Origin: Nitrospirota bacterium
GTDB taxonomy: Bacteria; Nitrospirota; Thermodesulfovibrionia; Thermodesulfovibrionales; UBA6898
Length of the DNA: 64,000 nt
Direction of reading: 5' to 3'
Assembly: GCA_016215155.1 (NCBI GenBank)
Contig: JACRLQ010000009.1
Span: 26,209-90,208, forward strand
Positions 26,480 to 36,548 of this stretch are shown in pieces. The notes under the pieces were generated by a model. It made no database searches. It saw only the letters and a program-made list of their open reading frames with translations, and was not told where the DNA came from. Both the position numbers and the translations under genes were made by a program. Numbering within the stretch: position 1 is the stretch's first letter; each line of letters begins with the position of its first letter.

Positions 26480-28117
26480 ATGGATGAGCGCTTAAGCCGC
26501 AGATCGTTTCTTATCAAGGGCTCTCTCTTCATTGCCTCGGCGTCCGCCATGGGCGGTGCATTCTCGTGTACAAGCCGCGGGGCCGGAAACAGGGCGTCAA
26601 TAACCGGAGGGATAGCCGGGGCAGACTGGCGGTCGGGACATAGGCTGATCGCGCCTGAAGATATCGCCCCGGAGGAGACGGAACAGACCGGCATCGTTAT
26701 CGTCGGAGGGGGGATTGCGGGCCTTTCCGCCGCGAGAGAGCTCCAAAAACAGCGCTTTTCAGACTTCCTTCTTTTGGAACTTGGCTCCAAAACCGGCGGC
26801 AACGCCTCCTGCGGCAGAAACCCCGTCTCGGCATTCCCGTGGGGCGCGCATTATATACCGATACCCGGAGAAGAGGCGGTATTCGTACGGGAGCTCTTCG
26901 AGGAATTGGGGATCATCGAAGGTCACGGCAGGGACGGCCTTCCGGTTTACAATGAATTTTATCTTTGCGCCTCACCTCAGGAGAGGCTCCTTATACACGG
27001 GCATTGGCAAGAGGGGCTGGTCCCCCAGCTTGGCATATCGGACAGGGACAGGCGGCAGTACACTGAATTCTTTCGGGCGATGGAGAGGTTCAGGACCGCA
27101 AAAGGGTCTGACGGCAGGCGCGCCTTTTCGGTCCCGCTTGAACTCAGCTCGCATGACGGAAAGTTCACGAGGCTGGATGCGATCAGCATGGAGCGTTACC
27201 TCTTTGAAAACGGCTGGGACTCTGAATATCTGCGCTGGTACGTAAACTACTGCTGCCGGGACGACTACGGGTGCAGCGCTTCGGACACCTCTGCCTGGGC
27301 CGGCATCCATTATTTTGCCTCCAGGGCAGGCAAGGCGGAAAACGCGGATTCCCATACTGTTGTTACGTGGCCGGAGGGGGTCGGCTGGATCGTCGAAAAG
27401 CTTGAGTCTAAGATGAAGGGGCATATACGGTGCGGCTGCTGTGTGCTGAATATCGAAGAAGGCGGAGGCGGTTATAATAATGTTGACTGTTATGATGCCG
27501 GCAAAGGCCGGGCGGTCAGGATAAGGGCAAAGGCGGTGATCTATGCCGCGCCGCGATTCACCGCCTTCAGGACTGTAAGGGCCTTCCGGGAGACCCTCCC
27601 GGACTACGCCGGCAGCTTCGCGTATGCCCCATGGATGGTGGCGAACATAACGGTCAAAGAAGTGCCGGAGGGCGCCGGGGCGCCTCTTTCATGGGACAAT
27701 GTAAGCTATAACAGTGATTCGCTGGGGTATATCCTGGCTAACCATCAGGACATCGCCTTAAGAAGGGGGAAATCCGTTCTCACCTATTACCTGCCCCTGA
27801 CCGGGACTGATCCGGTTTTGGAAAGGAAGGAGGCCCTCGAAAGGTCTTATCAAAAATGGAGGGAGATCGTCATTGGCGACCTCTCGCGCATGCACCCCGG
27901 GATAGAGAACCTTATCGAGGAACTGAATGTCTGGCTATGGGGGCATGCGATGTTAAGACCTGTGCCGGGGTTTATCTGGGGAGCGGCAAGGAGGAAGGCG
28001 CTTGCCCCTTTTGGAAACGTCTTTTTTGCGCATTCGGACATGAGCGGCATATCGATCTTCGAAGAGGCGCAGTACAGGGGGATCATGGCCGCGAAGGCGG
28101 CGGTAAGAAAGGTCTGA
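26480..28117 (+). CDS. Tat-exported FAD-dependent oxidoreductase (amine-oxidase-like)
   Basis: 545 residues. The signal SRRSFLIKG is a textbook twin-arginine motif followed by a hydrophobic helix, so the folded flavoprotein is predicted to be exported. The FAD-binding motif VIVGGGIAGLSAARELQ (about 74-90) is followed by a GG doublet-type segment (GSKTGGNAS), and the C-terminal flavin-contact region is near GISIFEEAQYRG. Proteins of this type commonly neighbour spermidine-synthase-like and DUF350 genes. A role in extracytoplasmic polyamine-like oxidation is an inference. Confidence 0.88.
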   Translation: MDERLSRRSFLIKGSLFIASASAMGGAFSCTSRGAGNRASITGGIAGADWRSGHRLIAPEDIAPEETEQTGIVIVGGGIAGLSAARELQKQRFSDFLLLELGSKTGGNASCGRNPVSAFPWGAHYIPIPGEEAVFVRELFEELGIIEGHGRDGLPVYNEFYLCASPQERLLIHGHWQEGLVPQLGISDRDRRQYTEFFRAMERFRTAKGSDGRRAFSVPLELSSHDGKFTRLDAISMERYLFENGWDSEYLRWYVNYCCRDDYGCSASDTSAWAGIHYFASRAGKAENADSHTVVTWPEGVGWIVEKLESKMKGHIRCGCCVLNIEEGGGGYNNVDCYDAGKGRAVRIRAKAVIYAAPRFTAFRTVRAFRETLPDYAGSFAYAPWMVANITVKEVPEGAGAPLSWDNVSYNSDSLGYILANHQDIALRRGKSVLTYYLPLTGTDPVLERKEALERSYQKWREIVIGDLSRMHPGIENLIEELNVWLWGHAMLRPVPGFIWGAARRKALAPFGNVFFAHSDMSGISIFEEAQYRGIMAAKAAVRKV

Positions 28118-28282
28118 CCGATGGCCGCCCTATAGCTGGGCACTCGGGGACATGATGTGCAGCTACTACTTTCATGTAAGGCTCTTTCATCCTCTGCTCC
28201 ATGCCGGTTTATCCCGGCGCTTTCGAGTTGACCCCATGCATGCATGCTCTCCATTGTTCAATGCGTTGTAGTATTATATCCA

Positions 28283-31200
28283 ATGGAAAAGAGTCCTCCA
28301 CTGGTCAAAATCACACCCCCTGCGCCTTCAGGGGTCCTTTTAAGAGAAAGGTTGCTCGACCTGATCGACGCCGGCATAAAAAGACCTGTCGTCTGGGTAT
28401 CCGGGCCCGCAGGCTCGGGCAAGACCACTCTCGTTGCAAACTATATTAAAGAACGTAAAATCCCCTGCCTCTGGTATCAGGTGGATGAAGGCGATGCGGA
28501 CATTTCCACCTTCTTCTATTACATGGGCCTGGCCGCAAAAAAGGCCGCGCCGGGATACAAAAAAACGCTGCCTCTCCTTACCCCGGAATATCTTCAGGGC
28601 ATTCCCGCTTTCACCCGGCGTTACTTCGAGGAACTTTTCAAGCGTCTGGCGTCCCTTCGCTCCCCCCGTGGAGCCATAACTCCCCCTTCCCCCTTTTATC
28701 CTAAGAGGGGGAAACGCGCAGCAGAGGGGCGTTATCCTGCAAAAGGGGTGGGGGGAGTTCTCGTTGTCCTCGACAACTACCAGGATGTCCCATCTGATTC
28801 CGGTTTTCATGAGATGATCAATAACGGCATGGACGCGATACCGGAAGGGATCAATGTTGTTGTGCTGAGCCGTTCAGAGCCTCCTTCACGGCTTGTGCGG
28901 CTGAGGGCGAACAACAAGCTTTCGTTGCTCGGATGGAACGACCTCAGTTTTACCCTTGAGGAATGCCGCGTTTTTCTGAAATCAAAGGACGGCTCCGCCC
29001 TGCCGGAGGAGGAGGTTAAGCGGCTTCACGACAAAACAAACGGATGGGCGGCAGGGCTCATGCTCATAACCGAGATGGCGAAGACAAAAGAGATCCAGTA
29101 TCCATTGATAAGTGAGCTATCCCATGAGGCGGTGTTCAATTATTTCGCCAATGAGATATTCGATAAGACCGACACGGAAACCAGGGATTTTCTGCTGAAG
29201 ACCTCGTTTCTGAATGCAATCGACGCGGAAATTGCCGAGAAGCTGACCGGCAACACCCGGGCCCGGGCCATCCTGTCGGCATTAAACCGAAACAACTATT
29301 TCACGAACCGACAGATAAGACCCGAACCGATCTACCAGTATCATCCTTTGTTCAGGGATTTCCTTAAAGCCCGCGCAATAACAGTCTTCAGCTCGGGAGA
29401 ACTTAATCGCGTGCGGCGCAGCGCAGCCGCCTTGATTGAGACAACGGGACAAATTGAAGAGGCTGTCGAGTTGTATAGCGAAGCCGGAGACGTAAAAGGT
29501 CTTGCGCGGCTCATTGTAACACATGCCCCGGGCCTGGTCTCTCAAGGCCGCTTCAGGATTGTCGGAGGCTGGTTGGATAAAATCCCCGCGGATCGCCTGG
29601 ACTCGGACCCATGGCTATTATACTGGCAGGGAGTATGCAAATTACTCTCCGGGGTTCTCTCGGAGGGACGCACCTGCTTTGAAAAGGCATTTGATTTATT
29701 CAATATGAATATGGACAAGGGGGGCGCGCTGCTTTGCTGGTCCGGAGTCGTCGAAAGCATTATTTATGCGTGGGATGATTTCAGGCCCCTCGATAAATGG
29801 ATCGAGTGGCTCGAAGAGCATTTGAAGGAAATGCCCATCGAGGAAACCGTGCCCGGCGCTAAGGCCGCGGCCTGCATGGTAATGGCATTGTATTTCCGGA
29901 AATTTCATGACCCCGAAATTGAAACATGGATGGACCGCGCACTATCTCTTGCACGGAAGACCGGAGATGTGAATATGCTGATGCAGGCAAATCTGAATGC
30001 GGTATGGTATCTGCTGTTCACGGATGTCCCCCGCTGCAGGGTCATGCTTGACCAGGCCGGAAACATGGTCAAGTTGTCAGGGTCTCCCTTTATGAAAGTC
30101 AACCTCAAGGGCCTCGAGGCGGTCATTCACAGTTCCTTCCCGGAATGGGGGGACGACGCGATCGGCGAGATCCTTGAGGCAATGGAGCTGTCAGGAAAGG
30201 AGGGGTTTCATTTTTATGACCATGTACTCCTTCCGCAGGCGGCCTTTGCTTTCCTGAACCGGGGTGAGACCGCGCGTATGCCTGAACTCCTGGAGAAAAT
30301 TAAACTTGCCATTCCTCCGAACATGCGAAATTTACGCGCTTGCTATCATATGCTGGTTGGATGGGAAAGACTGATAGCCGGGGATGTCCGGCTTGCGGTT
30401 GCGCATGCTCAAAGCTCTCTTGAGAATTCGGTCGAATCCGGAAGTCCCGGCGCGGAGGCTTTGAGCCATATACTTCTGGCCCAGGCCCTGCACGAAGCGG
30501 GTGACGGGGAGAGGAGTTTAAGGCACCTCGGTTTTGTGAGACGGATGTGTCATGGTTCGAACAATTCACTGCTGCTGTACTTAAGCCTTTTGATGGAAGC
30601 ATTGTTTGCTTTGGACAGGGCAGACGAGAAGCGCGGCCTTCAGGTCCTGTCAAAAGCGATGTCCCTTGGGAACAACAGCGGCCTGAATACGATTTTGTTT
30701 TGGTGGAACAGGCGGGGGATGGCGCGTCTGTGTTCAACTGCAATCGAGGCGGGCATCGCAGAGGCGCATGCAAAAAACCTCATTAAAACACTGGGCCTTG
30801 TCCCGGAAAGGCCTGTCGAGAACTGGCCCTATCCCATCAGGGTATACACGCTGGGCATATTCGAGATATTGATCGATGACAGGCCGGTACAGTTTTCAGG
30901 CAAAGTGCAGAAGAAGCCGCTCGATATGCTGAAGGCGCTGATCGCGCTCGGCGGAGAACATATCTCGGAAGGCCGGCTGTCCGACGCCCTCTGGCCGGAC
31001 GCCGAAGGAGACTCCGCCCATAAGTCATTCGAGATGACCCTTCTCAGGCTGCGAAGGCTCCTGGGCAGGGATGACCTGGTGTCGCTCCAGGGGGGGGTGC
31101 TGAGTCTGGACCCGAGATACTGTTGGGTGGACGCACAGGTCTTCGAGCGCCTTTATTTAAGCGCGCAGGAAGCCTGGAGGGAAATGGGCGCAAATAAATC

Positions 31201-31600
31201 ACGAGACAGGACTTCAGAGGCGGTCAGGTTGAGTGAAAAGGCCATAGGGATATACAAGGGAATGTTCCTTCCGAACGACATCGGTCTGGACTGCACCGCT
31301 ATGATGCGGGAGAAAATGAGAAACAGGGCGCTTCAGCTGGTCTCCTCTTTGGGAGACCATTGGGAGAAGAATAGACAATGGGAAAAAGCAGTAGAGTACC
31401 ATCGCCGGGGACTGGATATCGACAAACTCTCAGAGGAGTTTTACAGGCATCTCATGGTCTGCTGCGAAAAGCTGGGCCAAAGGGCCGAGGCGGTGAGAGT
31501 GTATGAACAGTGCAAGTCCGCCCTCTCTTCGTCGCTGGGAATCGACCCTTCCGGGGAGACGGAAGCCCTCCATCGCCGCATCCGAGGGAAGCACCGCTGA
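28283..31600 (+). CDS. MalT-like P-loop ATPase with TPR region and C-terminal SARP/BTAD activator domain
   Basis: 1105 residues from ATG 28283; an upstream ATG at 28244 is in frame. The N-terminal STAND ATPase has Walker A GPAGSGKTTL (about 40-50) and a Walker B-like VVLDNYQDV. A long helical-repeat region (about 380-840) is followed by an OmpR-type winged helix and BTAD repeats (about 850-1100; SEGRLSDALWPDAEGDSAHKSF, then VEYHRRGLDID). Predicted transcription activator controlled by an inducer. Between residues about 123 and 158 there is extra proline/arginine-rich sequence absent from the family pattern, matching a palindromic DNA element (28678-28759). Confidence 0.88.
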   Translation: MEKSPPLVKITPPAPSGVLLRERLLDLIDAGIKRPVVWVSGPAGSGKTTLVANYIKERKIPCLWYQVDEGDADISTFFYYMGLAAKKAAPGYKKTLPLLTPEYLQGIPAFTRRYFEELFKRLASLRSPRGAITPPSPFYPKRGKRAAEGRYPAKGVGGVLVVLDNYQDVPSDSGFHEMINNGMDAIPEGINVVVLSRSEPPSRLVRLRANNKLSLLGWNDLSFTLEECRVFLKSKDGSALPEEEVKRLHDKTNGWAAGLMLITEMAKTKEIQYPLISELSHEAVFNYFANEIFDKTDTETRDFLLKTSFLNAIDAEIAEKLTGNTRARAILSALNRNNYFTNRQIRPEPIYQYHPLFRDFLKARAITVFSSGELNRVRRSAAALIETTGQIEEAVELYSEAGDVKGLARLIVTHAPGLVSQGRFRIVGGWLDKIPADRLDSDPWLLYWQGVCKLLSGVLSEGRTCFEKAFDLFNMNMDKGGALLCWSGVVESIIYAWDDFRPLDKWIEWLEEHLKEMPIEETVPGAKAAACMVMALYFRKFHDPEIETWMDRALSLARKTGDVNMLMQANLNAVWYLLFTDVPRCRVMLDQAGNMVKLSGSPFMKVNLKGLEAVIHSSFPEWGDDAIGEILEAMELSGKEGFHFYDHVLLPQAAFAFLNRGETARMPELLEKIKLAIPPNMRNLRACYHMLVGWERLIAGDVRLAVAHAQSSLENSVESGSPGAEALSHILLAQALHEAGDGERSLRHLGFVRRMCHGSNNSLLLYLSLLMEALFALDRADEKRGLQVLSKAMSLGNNSGLNTILFWWNRRGMARLCSTAIEAGIAEAHAKNLIKTLGLVPERPVENWPYPIRVYTLGIFEILIDDRPVQFSGKVQKKPLDMLKALIALGGEHISEGRLSDALWPDAEGDSAHKSFEMTLLRLRRLLGRDDLVSLQGGVLSLDPRYCWVDAQVFERLYLSAQEAWREMGANKSRDRTSEAVRLSEKAIGIYKGMFLPNDIGLDCTAMMREKMRNRALQLVSSLGDHWEKNRQWEKAVEYHRRGLDIDKLSEEFYRHLMVCCEKLGQRAEAVRVYEQCKSALSSSLGIDPSGETEALHRRIRGKHR
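28678..28759. repeat. Palindromic MITE/REP-like element inserted in frame in a regulator gene
   Basis: 82 bases bounded by inverted AACTCCCCC / GGGGGAGTT ends, with an inner CCCCCT...AGGGGG hairpin. The reading frame passes through it, adding about 30-36 residues just before the Walker B strand. Confidence 0.6.
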
Positions 31601-31768
31601 TGTTTCCCGCATGACCTCCCGGCTTTTGCCTTCCTCGGCAAAGAGGGAATAATGTCCACGGGAATCCCGGAAGAACTAAAAAGAACTTCCTTGCCTTAAG
31701 ATACCCTGCAGTCTTACATCAGGATTTCTCATTTTCTCTTCCCCCACTTTTATTCCTTATTTCCTAAT

Positions 31769-32149
31769 ATGTGGGTAATCCGTGGGTGGCCGTCTGATAG
31801 ACTCCCGATGGTTACGAAGACGATAGTCGAAAACTGGGGCGAGCCGGGCAAGGACTACATGGCCCGCCTCAAGGCGGTCCGGAAGAGGGACGGAGCAATG
31901 GTTAGGAAGCTGGCCGAAATACCGCCGGGCACCTCCGACAAGGACCTGAAGGAACAGATGGAGATGGTGGCCGCCATAACGCCGACTGACCAGAAGATCG
32001 TCTCCGGAACAATGAACAGTGACAAAGCAATACTGAAAGTCACGGGCAAGTTGGAGGGAAAGAAACAATACGGGACGATCGAGATGCAGAAGAAGGGCGG
32101 TGTATGGAAGATCAAGAAGGAAGATTGGAGCGAGACGGAGAAGAAGTGA
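31769..32149 (+). CDS. Small hypothetical protein, possibly truncated at the 5' end
   Basis: 126 residues from ATG 31769 or 113 from ATG 31808; neither has a good ribosome-binding site. The charged, beta-rich C-terminal half (AILKVTGKLEGKKQYGTIEMQKKGGVWKIKKEDW) is like the ends of secreted NTF2/DUF4878-like proteins, but no signal peptide or first helix is present. It may be a remnant of a longer secreted protein, or a small cytoplasmic protein. It lies 56 bases before the FG-GAP gene on the same strand. Confidence 0.5.
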   Translation: MWVIRGWPSDRLPMVTKTIVENWGEPGKDYMARLKAVRKRDGAMVRKLAEIPPGTSDKDLKEQMEMVAAITPTDQKIVSGTMNSDKAILKVTGKLEGKKQYGTIEMQKKGGVWKIKKEDWSETEKK

Positions 32150-32205
32150 TCTCAAAAAAATGGCAAGTGGATTATCCAGTGGTCGGGCGAAAGGGAGGCA
32201 GGGCA

Positions 32206-34026
32206 ATGGGAATTGGTAAATTCGGGGAAAGGTTTTCCGGCGGCGCGCGGAGGTCGTTTAATTTATTGGCGCTGTTTGCGATGTTTGCGGCAGGTTTTAT
32301 CATGGACGCAGGCGCCGCGTATGCGACGGTGGAGCAGGCAGAACTGAGCGCAGCCGACGGAGTGGCGGGTGACGAGTTCGGCTATTCCGTATCTCTGAGC
32401 GGAGACGGCAACACTGCCCTTGTCGGCGCACCAATCCATACAGTCGGCGCAAATACCGCGCAGGGCGCAGCTTATGTATACATTCGTACGAACGGGGCGT
32501 GGCAACAGCAGGCGGAACTGGCAGCCCCTGACGGAGTGTCTGGCGGCCTTTTTGGCAATAGTGTCGCAATAAGCGGTGATGGTAATACCGCCCTTGTCGG
32601 CGCATTTGGAAAGCCGGGTTATATCGGGGCCGCGTATATTTTTGTGAGAAATGGCGGCGCCTGGGGCCTGCAGGCTATTCTTAAGGCATCTGACGGATAT
32701 AATGGCCTTTATTTTGGAGCCAGTGTGGCCCTCAGCGGCGACGGTAATACTGCCCTTGTCGGCGCATATGGTTATTATAATTATCAGGGGGCCGCGTATG
32801 TCTTCGTCAGGGACGGGACTGTATGGACGCAGCAGGAGAAGTTGACCGCCCCTGATCTCGTGATGTATGACGGCTTTGGCTCCGCTGTAGCGCTAAGCGC
32901 TGATGGCAATACCGCACTCATAGGCGCTCATAATAAGACCGTAGGGGCCAATGCCGGGCAGGGCGCGGCGTATGTGTTTACGCGGAACGGGACCACTTGG
33001 GCGCAGCAGCAGAAACTGACTGCGGACGACGGCGATATTAACGCTCTCTTTGGTTCGGCTGTATCACTGAGCGGCAATGGCAATATTGCCCTAATAGGCG
33101 CGACGAAAGCGTCGGCAGGGCAAATTAACGATGCCGGGGCTGCGTATACGTTTATGCGGAGCGGGACTGTCTGGACCCAACAGTTTAAGCTTATCGCCGG
33201 CGACGCGGCGAATAATGCTTATTTCGGCTGGTCGGTCTCTTTAAGCGGAGACGGCACTCTGGCGCTTATAGGCGCAATCGGAGATAACGCGGAGCGTGGC
33301 GCGGTATATGTGTTTAAACCATCGATGATCCTTTGGATCGAGCAAGAGAAAATAGTGGCCGGCGATGGCGCGGCAAATGATCGTCTCGGCAACTCCGTGT
33401 CTTTAAGCAGTAACGGCGGCACTGCCCTTGCCGGTGCGCATGATAGCCTCGGTAGTCAGGGGGCCGCATATGTATTTGTCAAGGAATACAATGTCAATGC
33501 CACGGTCCTCTATGGCACGGGCGGTGTCATATCCTGCTCGCCAAATCCGGTGCCGGAGGGCGAGGATTCCGTCTGCGCCATGACCCCGACAAACGTCGAT
33601 CCAAACTATTATCATATATCAGATGTTACCGCTGGCCCTGAAGGCGCGGCGGGCTCTGTCGGCCCTGCCTCCCGATACACCTTCAAAAATGTGGCCGGAA
33701 ACAAGGACATACAGGTTACGTTTGTTACAAGTAATATCTGGCTCTACAATAACGCTTCCTATCAGGCTACCGAGCACACGATAGGCGGGGCGCTTGTTGC
33801 CGCCTGGCTAAACTACCAGGATACGAATACGTTACGGATAAAGACCGGCGCTTATTCAGAACCGGGCGGTGTAATATGCCTCGCTGTCGGCAATGTCACG
33901 CCCAAGCTCTCCGGCGGCTGGAACACCGAGACTACCCGGAGTACATATTCGATGTCGGCTATCGCTGGACCGCTGAAGATCACCGGCTCATGCGCGCTGA
34001 TCATCGATAGGATAACCGTGGAGTAG
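32206..34026 (+). CDS. Secreted FG-GAP repeat beta-propeller protein
   Basis: 606 residues from ATG 32206, preceded by GGGAGG; the frame is open from 32104, but that start would overlap the upstream gene. A signal peptide (about 10-42) ends near GAAYA. About seven repeats of the pattern FG-x-SVxLSGDGNTALVGA...GAAYVF fill residues 45-460, forming an integrin-alpha-like propeller. A C-terminal beta domain with paired cysteines (ISCSPNPV, SVCAM) and a final region with ICLAV and SCALII cysteines follow. Likely cell-surface or secreted, binding ligand or adhering. Confidence 0.85.
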   Translation: MGIGKFGERFSGGARRSFNLLALFAMFAAGFIMDAGAAYATVEQAELSAADGVAGDEFGYSVSLSGDGNTALVGAPIHTVGANTAQGAAYVYIRTNGAWQQQAELAAPDGVSGGLFGNSVAISGDGNTALVGAFGKPGYIGAAYIFVRNGGAWGLQAILKASDGYNGLYFGASVALSGDGNTALVGAYGYYNYQGAAYVFVRDGTVWTQQEKLTAPDLVMYDGFGSAVALSADGNTALIGAHNKTVGANAGQGAAYVFTRNGTTWAQQQKLTADDGDINALFGSAVSLSGNGNIALIGATKASAGQINDAGAAYTFMRSGTVWTQQFKLIAGDAANNAYFGWSVSLSGDGTLALIGAIGDNAERGAVYVFKPSMILWIEQEKIVAGDGAANDRLGNSVSLSSNGGTALAGAHDSLGSQGAAYVFVKEYNVNATVLYGTGGVISCSPNPVPEGEDSVCAMTPTNVDPNYYHISDVTAGPEGAAGSVGPASRYTFKNVAGNKDIQVTFVTSNIWLYNNASYQATEHTIGGALVAAWLNYQDTNTLRIKTGAYSEPGGVICLAVGNVTPKLSGGWNTETTRSTYSMSAIAGPLKITGSCALIIDRITVE

Positions 34027-34142
34027 CGGGCCGGAAGCCCTCTCCCGGGTCCGCGCCTCTTTTCCCGTGGAGGGCAGAACCGGCTCTCCGATAAGGTCAT
34101 GCCATTGGGAGACATTGCACCGATAACAAGGGTCACCCGTTA

Positions 34143-34157
34143 TGGCACAGTTATGGC
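34143..34157 (+). promoter_or_regulatory. Weak sigma54-like site upstream of kaiC
   Basis: TGGCACAGTTATGGC fits TGGCAC-N5-TTGC with one mismatch in the -12 box (TGGC). It is about 250 bases before the kaiC start, so the leader would be long; could be chance. Confidence 0.25.
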
Positions 34158-34333
34158 GCATTTGGTGATAACCTCCTCTGCCATTTTCTCTTGTGCTTTC
34201 AAAATGCTATACCAAATCCCTGATCCCAATTGCCGTTTTTAGGATTATGTCCTTAGGGTCTTAAATCTCAAGCGCAAGAAACAGAGTCTGTAAATCGGCC
34301 TTTTTTAGAAAAACCCGCTCAAAAAAAAAAAAA

Positions 34334-34342
34334 TGGTAAAAT
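34334..34342 (+). promoter_or_regulatory. Putative extended -10 element (TGnTAAAAT) of the kai operon
   Basis: TGGTAAAAT about 63 bases before the kaiC ATG, directly after a run of 13 adenines. Confidence 0.4.
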
Positions 34343-34404
34343 CAATTGTTTCATGAAATGGAGTCCGGTAATAATAGAATCACAATTACGGCGGGAGGTC
34401 AACA

Positions 34405-36168
34405 ATGCCAGAGAAGACAAAATCCGACGCTAAGAAGAGAGTCCGCACATCATTACTTTCGAAAGTGCCGACCGGCATACAGGGGCTTGACGAGATCACA
34501 CAAGGCGGACTCCCGAAGGGCCGGCCCACCCTTGTATGCGGGAGTGCCGGCTGCGGCAAGACCCTTCTGGCGATGGAATTCCTGGTGCGCGGCGCTGTGC
34601 AGTTCAACGAACCCGGCGTCTTCATCGCCTTTGAGGAAAATGCTGAAGAGTTGACAAATAACGTCGCGTCCCTCGGCTTCGACCTTGAAGACCTGGTAAA
34701 GAAAAAGAAAATAGTTGTCGATTATGTTTATATCGAACGGAGCGAGATAGAGGAAACGGGCGAGTATGACCTCGAAGGATTATTTATCAGACTCGACCAT
34801 GCCATAAAGTCAGTCGGCGCAAAGAGGGTGGTGATCGATACCATCGAAGCACTTTTTTCAGGGCTGCCTAACCACAATATTTTGCGTGCTGAACTGCGCC
34901 GTCTTTTCAGATGGTTAAAGGAAAAAGGGGTCACCGCTGTCATCACCGGAGAAAAGGGGGAAGGCACCCTTACCAGACACGGGCTTGAAGAGTACGTTGC
35001 CGACTGCGTCATCATGCTCGACCACAGAGTGACGGAACAGATATCCACACGCCGCCTTCGGGTTGTCAAATACAGGGGCTCTCTGCACGGCACAAACGAA
35101 TATCCCTTCCTGATCGATGAGACCGGCTTTTCGGTCCTGCCTATAACCTCTGTCGGGCTCAACCATAAGGCGACTGAAGAGCGGGTGCCAAGCGGCATAC
35201 CGAGGCTCGACGCGATGCTCTCGGGCAAAGGCTATTACCGGGGCAGCAGCATCCTTGTTTCGGGCACGGCAGGCACGGGAAAAACGACAATTGCCGTGCA
35301 CCTCATAAACGAAGCGTGCCGCCGGGGAGAGAGGTGTCTTTATATGGCTTCGGAGGAATCGGCAAACCAGATCATCCGGAATGCCAGGTCCATCGGTATC
35401 GACCTGGCGCCCTGGGTGAAAAAGGGGCTTCTGCACTTTAACGTGGCGAGGCCGACGTACTCCGGCCTGGAGATGCATCTTGTTACTGTCAACAAGCTGG
35501 TGAAAGAATTCAGGCCGACAGTAGCTGTTATTGACCCGATAACCGGCCTGACTAATATCGGATCAGTAGAGGAAGTCAAGGCGATGCTGATGAGGCTGAT
35601 CGACATGCTCAAAAATAGCGGCATAACAGCCCTCTGCACGAGTCTGACGCATGGGGGCGAAAACCTGGAGCAGACCGAGGTCGCGGTGACTTCTCTCATG
35701 GACACGTGGCTTCTGGTCCGGGACATCGAGTATAACGGTGAACGCACCAGGGGGCTTTATGTACTCAAATCCAGAGGCATGGCCCATTCCAACCAGATAC
35801 GTGAGTTCCTGATAACGGACAAAGGCATAGACCTCACTGACGTATACATAGGCCGGGGCATGGTCCTGACAGGCGCGGCGCGGAAGCGACAGGAGATGAA
35901 GGAAGATGCGGAGGCCGCAGCCCGCAAGGAAGAGCTCGAAAGGGTCAAACGGGAGCTCGAAAGAAAGCGGCTGCTTATGGAGGCGAAGATAAATGAAATC
36001 CGGGCACAGTACGAATCTGCCGAAGAGGAACTTCTGGCCGGCGTGAAGGCCCATGAGCTGATGGAAAAGGCCCTTACCTTTGACCGGGGAGTCATCGCAG
36101 GCATGCGCAAGGCGGATGCATCGAAACAGGGACCAAAAGACGGGCGGGACAGCGGGGGTAAAAGATGA
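34405..36168 (+). CDS. kaiC: KaiC-family double RecA ATPase
   Basis: 587 residues. The CI-like domain (about 18-245) has Walker A GSAGCGKT (46-53) and the EE pair in AFEENAEEL. The CII-like domain (about 250-490) has GTAGTGKTT (about 286-294) and ASEESANQ. The KaiC C-terminal signature [18 protein letters not shown]...REFLIT is present. A charged coiled coil (about 490-587) extends beyond cyanobacterial KaiC. No kaiA is nearby; two kaiB genes, a kinase and a response regulator follow. The operon fits non-cyanobacterial KaiC timing or stress-signalling modules. GGGAGG ribosome-binding site. Confidence 0.93.
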   Translation: MPEKTKSDAKKRVRTSLLSKVPTGIQGLDEITQGGLPKGRPTLVCGSAGCGKTLLAMEFLVRGAVQFNEPGVFIAFEENAEELTNNVASLGFDLEDLVKKKKIVVDYVYIERSEIEETGEYDLEGLFIRLDHAIKSVGAKRVVIDTIEALFSGLPNHNILRAELRRLFRWLKEKGVTAVITGEKGEGTLTRHGLEEYVADCVIMLDHRVTEQISTRRLRVVKYRGSLHGTNEYPFLIDETGFSVLPITSVGLNHKATEERVPSGIPRLDAMLSGKGYYRGSSILVSGTAGTGKTTIAVHLINEACRRGERCLYMASEESANQIIRNARSIGIDLAPWVKKGLLHFNVARPTYSGLEMHLVTVNKLVKEFRPTVAVIDPITGLTNIGSVEEVKAMLMRLIDMLKNSGITALCTSLTHGGENLEQTEVAVTSLMDTWLLVRDIEYNGERTRGLYVLKSRGMAHSNQIREFLITDKGIDLTDVYIGRGMVLTGAARKRQEMKEDAEAAARKEELERVKRELERKRLLMEAKINEIRAQYESAEEELLAGVKAHELMEKALTFDRGVIAGMRKADASKQGPKDGRDSGGKR

Positions 36169-36536
36169 GTGGGACGACAAAAACAGCCGGGAAGGCATCA
36201 ACGAAGACCCGGGCAAAAATTCCGAAGGTATTATGCGGGCTTAAAAAAAGAGAATCGGGGGAAGTCTGGGACCTTAAACTCTACGTTGCAGGCCAGAGCC
36301 CTAAATCCGTCACCGCCTTTGCCAACCTCAAGAAACTATGTGAAGAGCATCTGAAGGGCAAATTCCGAATAGAAGTGATAGACCTTTTGAAGAACCCCCA
36401 GCTGGCAAAGGGAGACCAGATTCTCGCAGTCCCCACGCTTGTAAGAAAACTCCCGGTGCCGATAAGAAAGATAATCGGCGATCTCTCCAATACCGAACGC
36501 GTACTCGTAGGGCTTGACCTGCGGCCCGGAGGCTAA
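36165..36536 (+). CDS. kaiB: KaiB-like protein 1
   Basis: 123 residues. A basic N-terminal extension (about 35 residues) precedes a thioredoxin-like KaiB fold: [19 protein letters not shown], then [29 protein letters not shown], then [17 protein letters not shown]. The start overlaps the kaiC stop (ATGA), so it is translationally coupled. KaiB switches fold to bind the KaiC CI ring; expected role here is to modulate KaiC and its kinase output. Confidence 0.92.
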   Translation: MSGTTKTAGKASTKTRAKIPKVLCGLKKRESGEVWDLKLYVAGQSPKSVTAFANLKKLCEEHLKGKFRIEVIDLLKNPQLAKGDQILAVPTLVRKLPVPIRKIIGDLSNTERVLVGLDLRPGG

Positions 36537-36548
36537 GGGGAGAGACCT

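Larger units (their letters stand above)
34027..34404 (+). other. 378-bp intergenic region upstream of kaiC
   Basis: No convincing gene. It holds a weak sigma54-like site (34143-34157), an A13 tract followed by a TGGTAAAAT extended -10 (34334-34342), and a GGGAGG ribosome-binding site just before kaiC. The first 60 bases are GC-rich without a clear T-tailed hairpin. Confidence 0.6.

Noticed and set aside
32104..32205. Longer N-terminus for the FG-GAP protein
   Set aside because: Would overlap the preceding ORF and place polar residues before the signal peptide; ATG 32206 has a good GGGAGG site.
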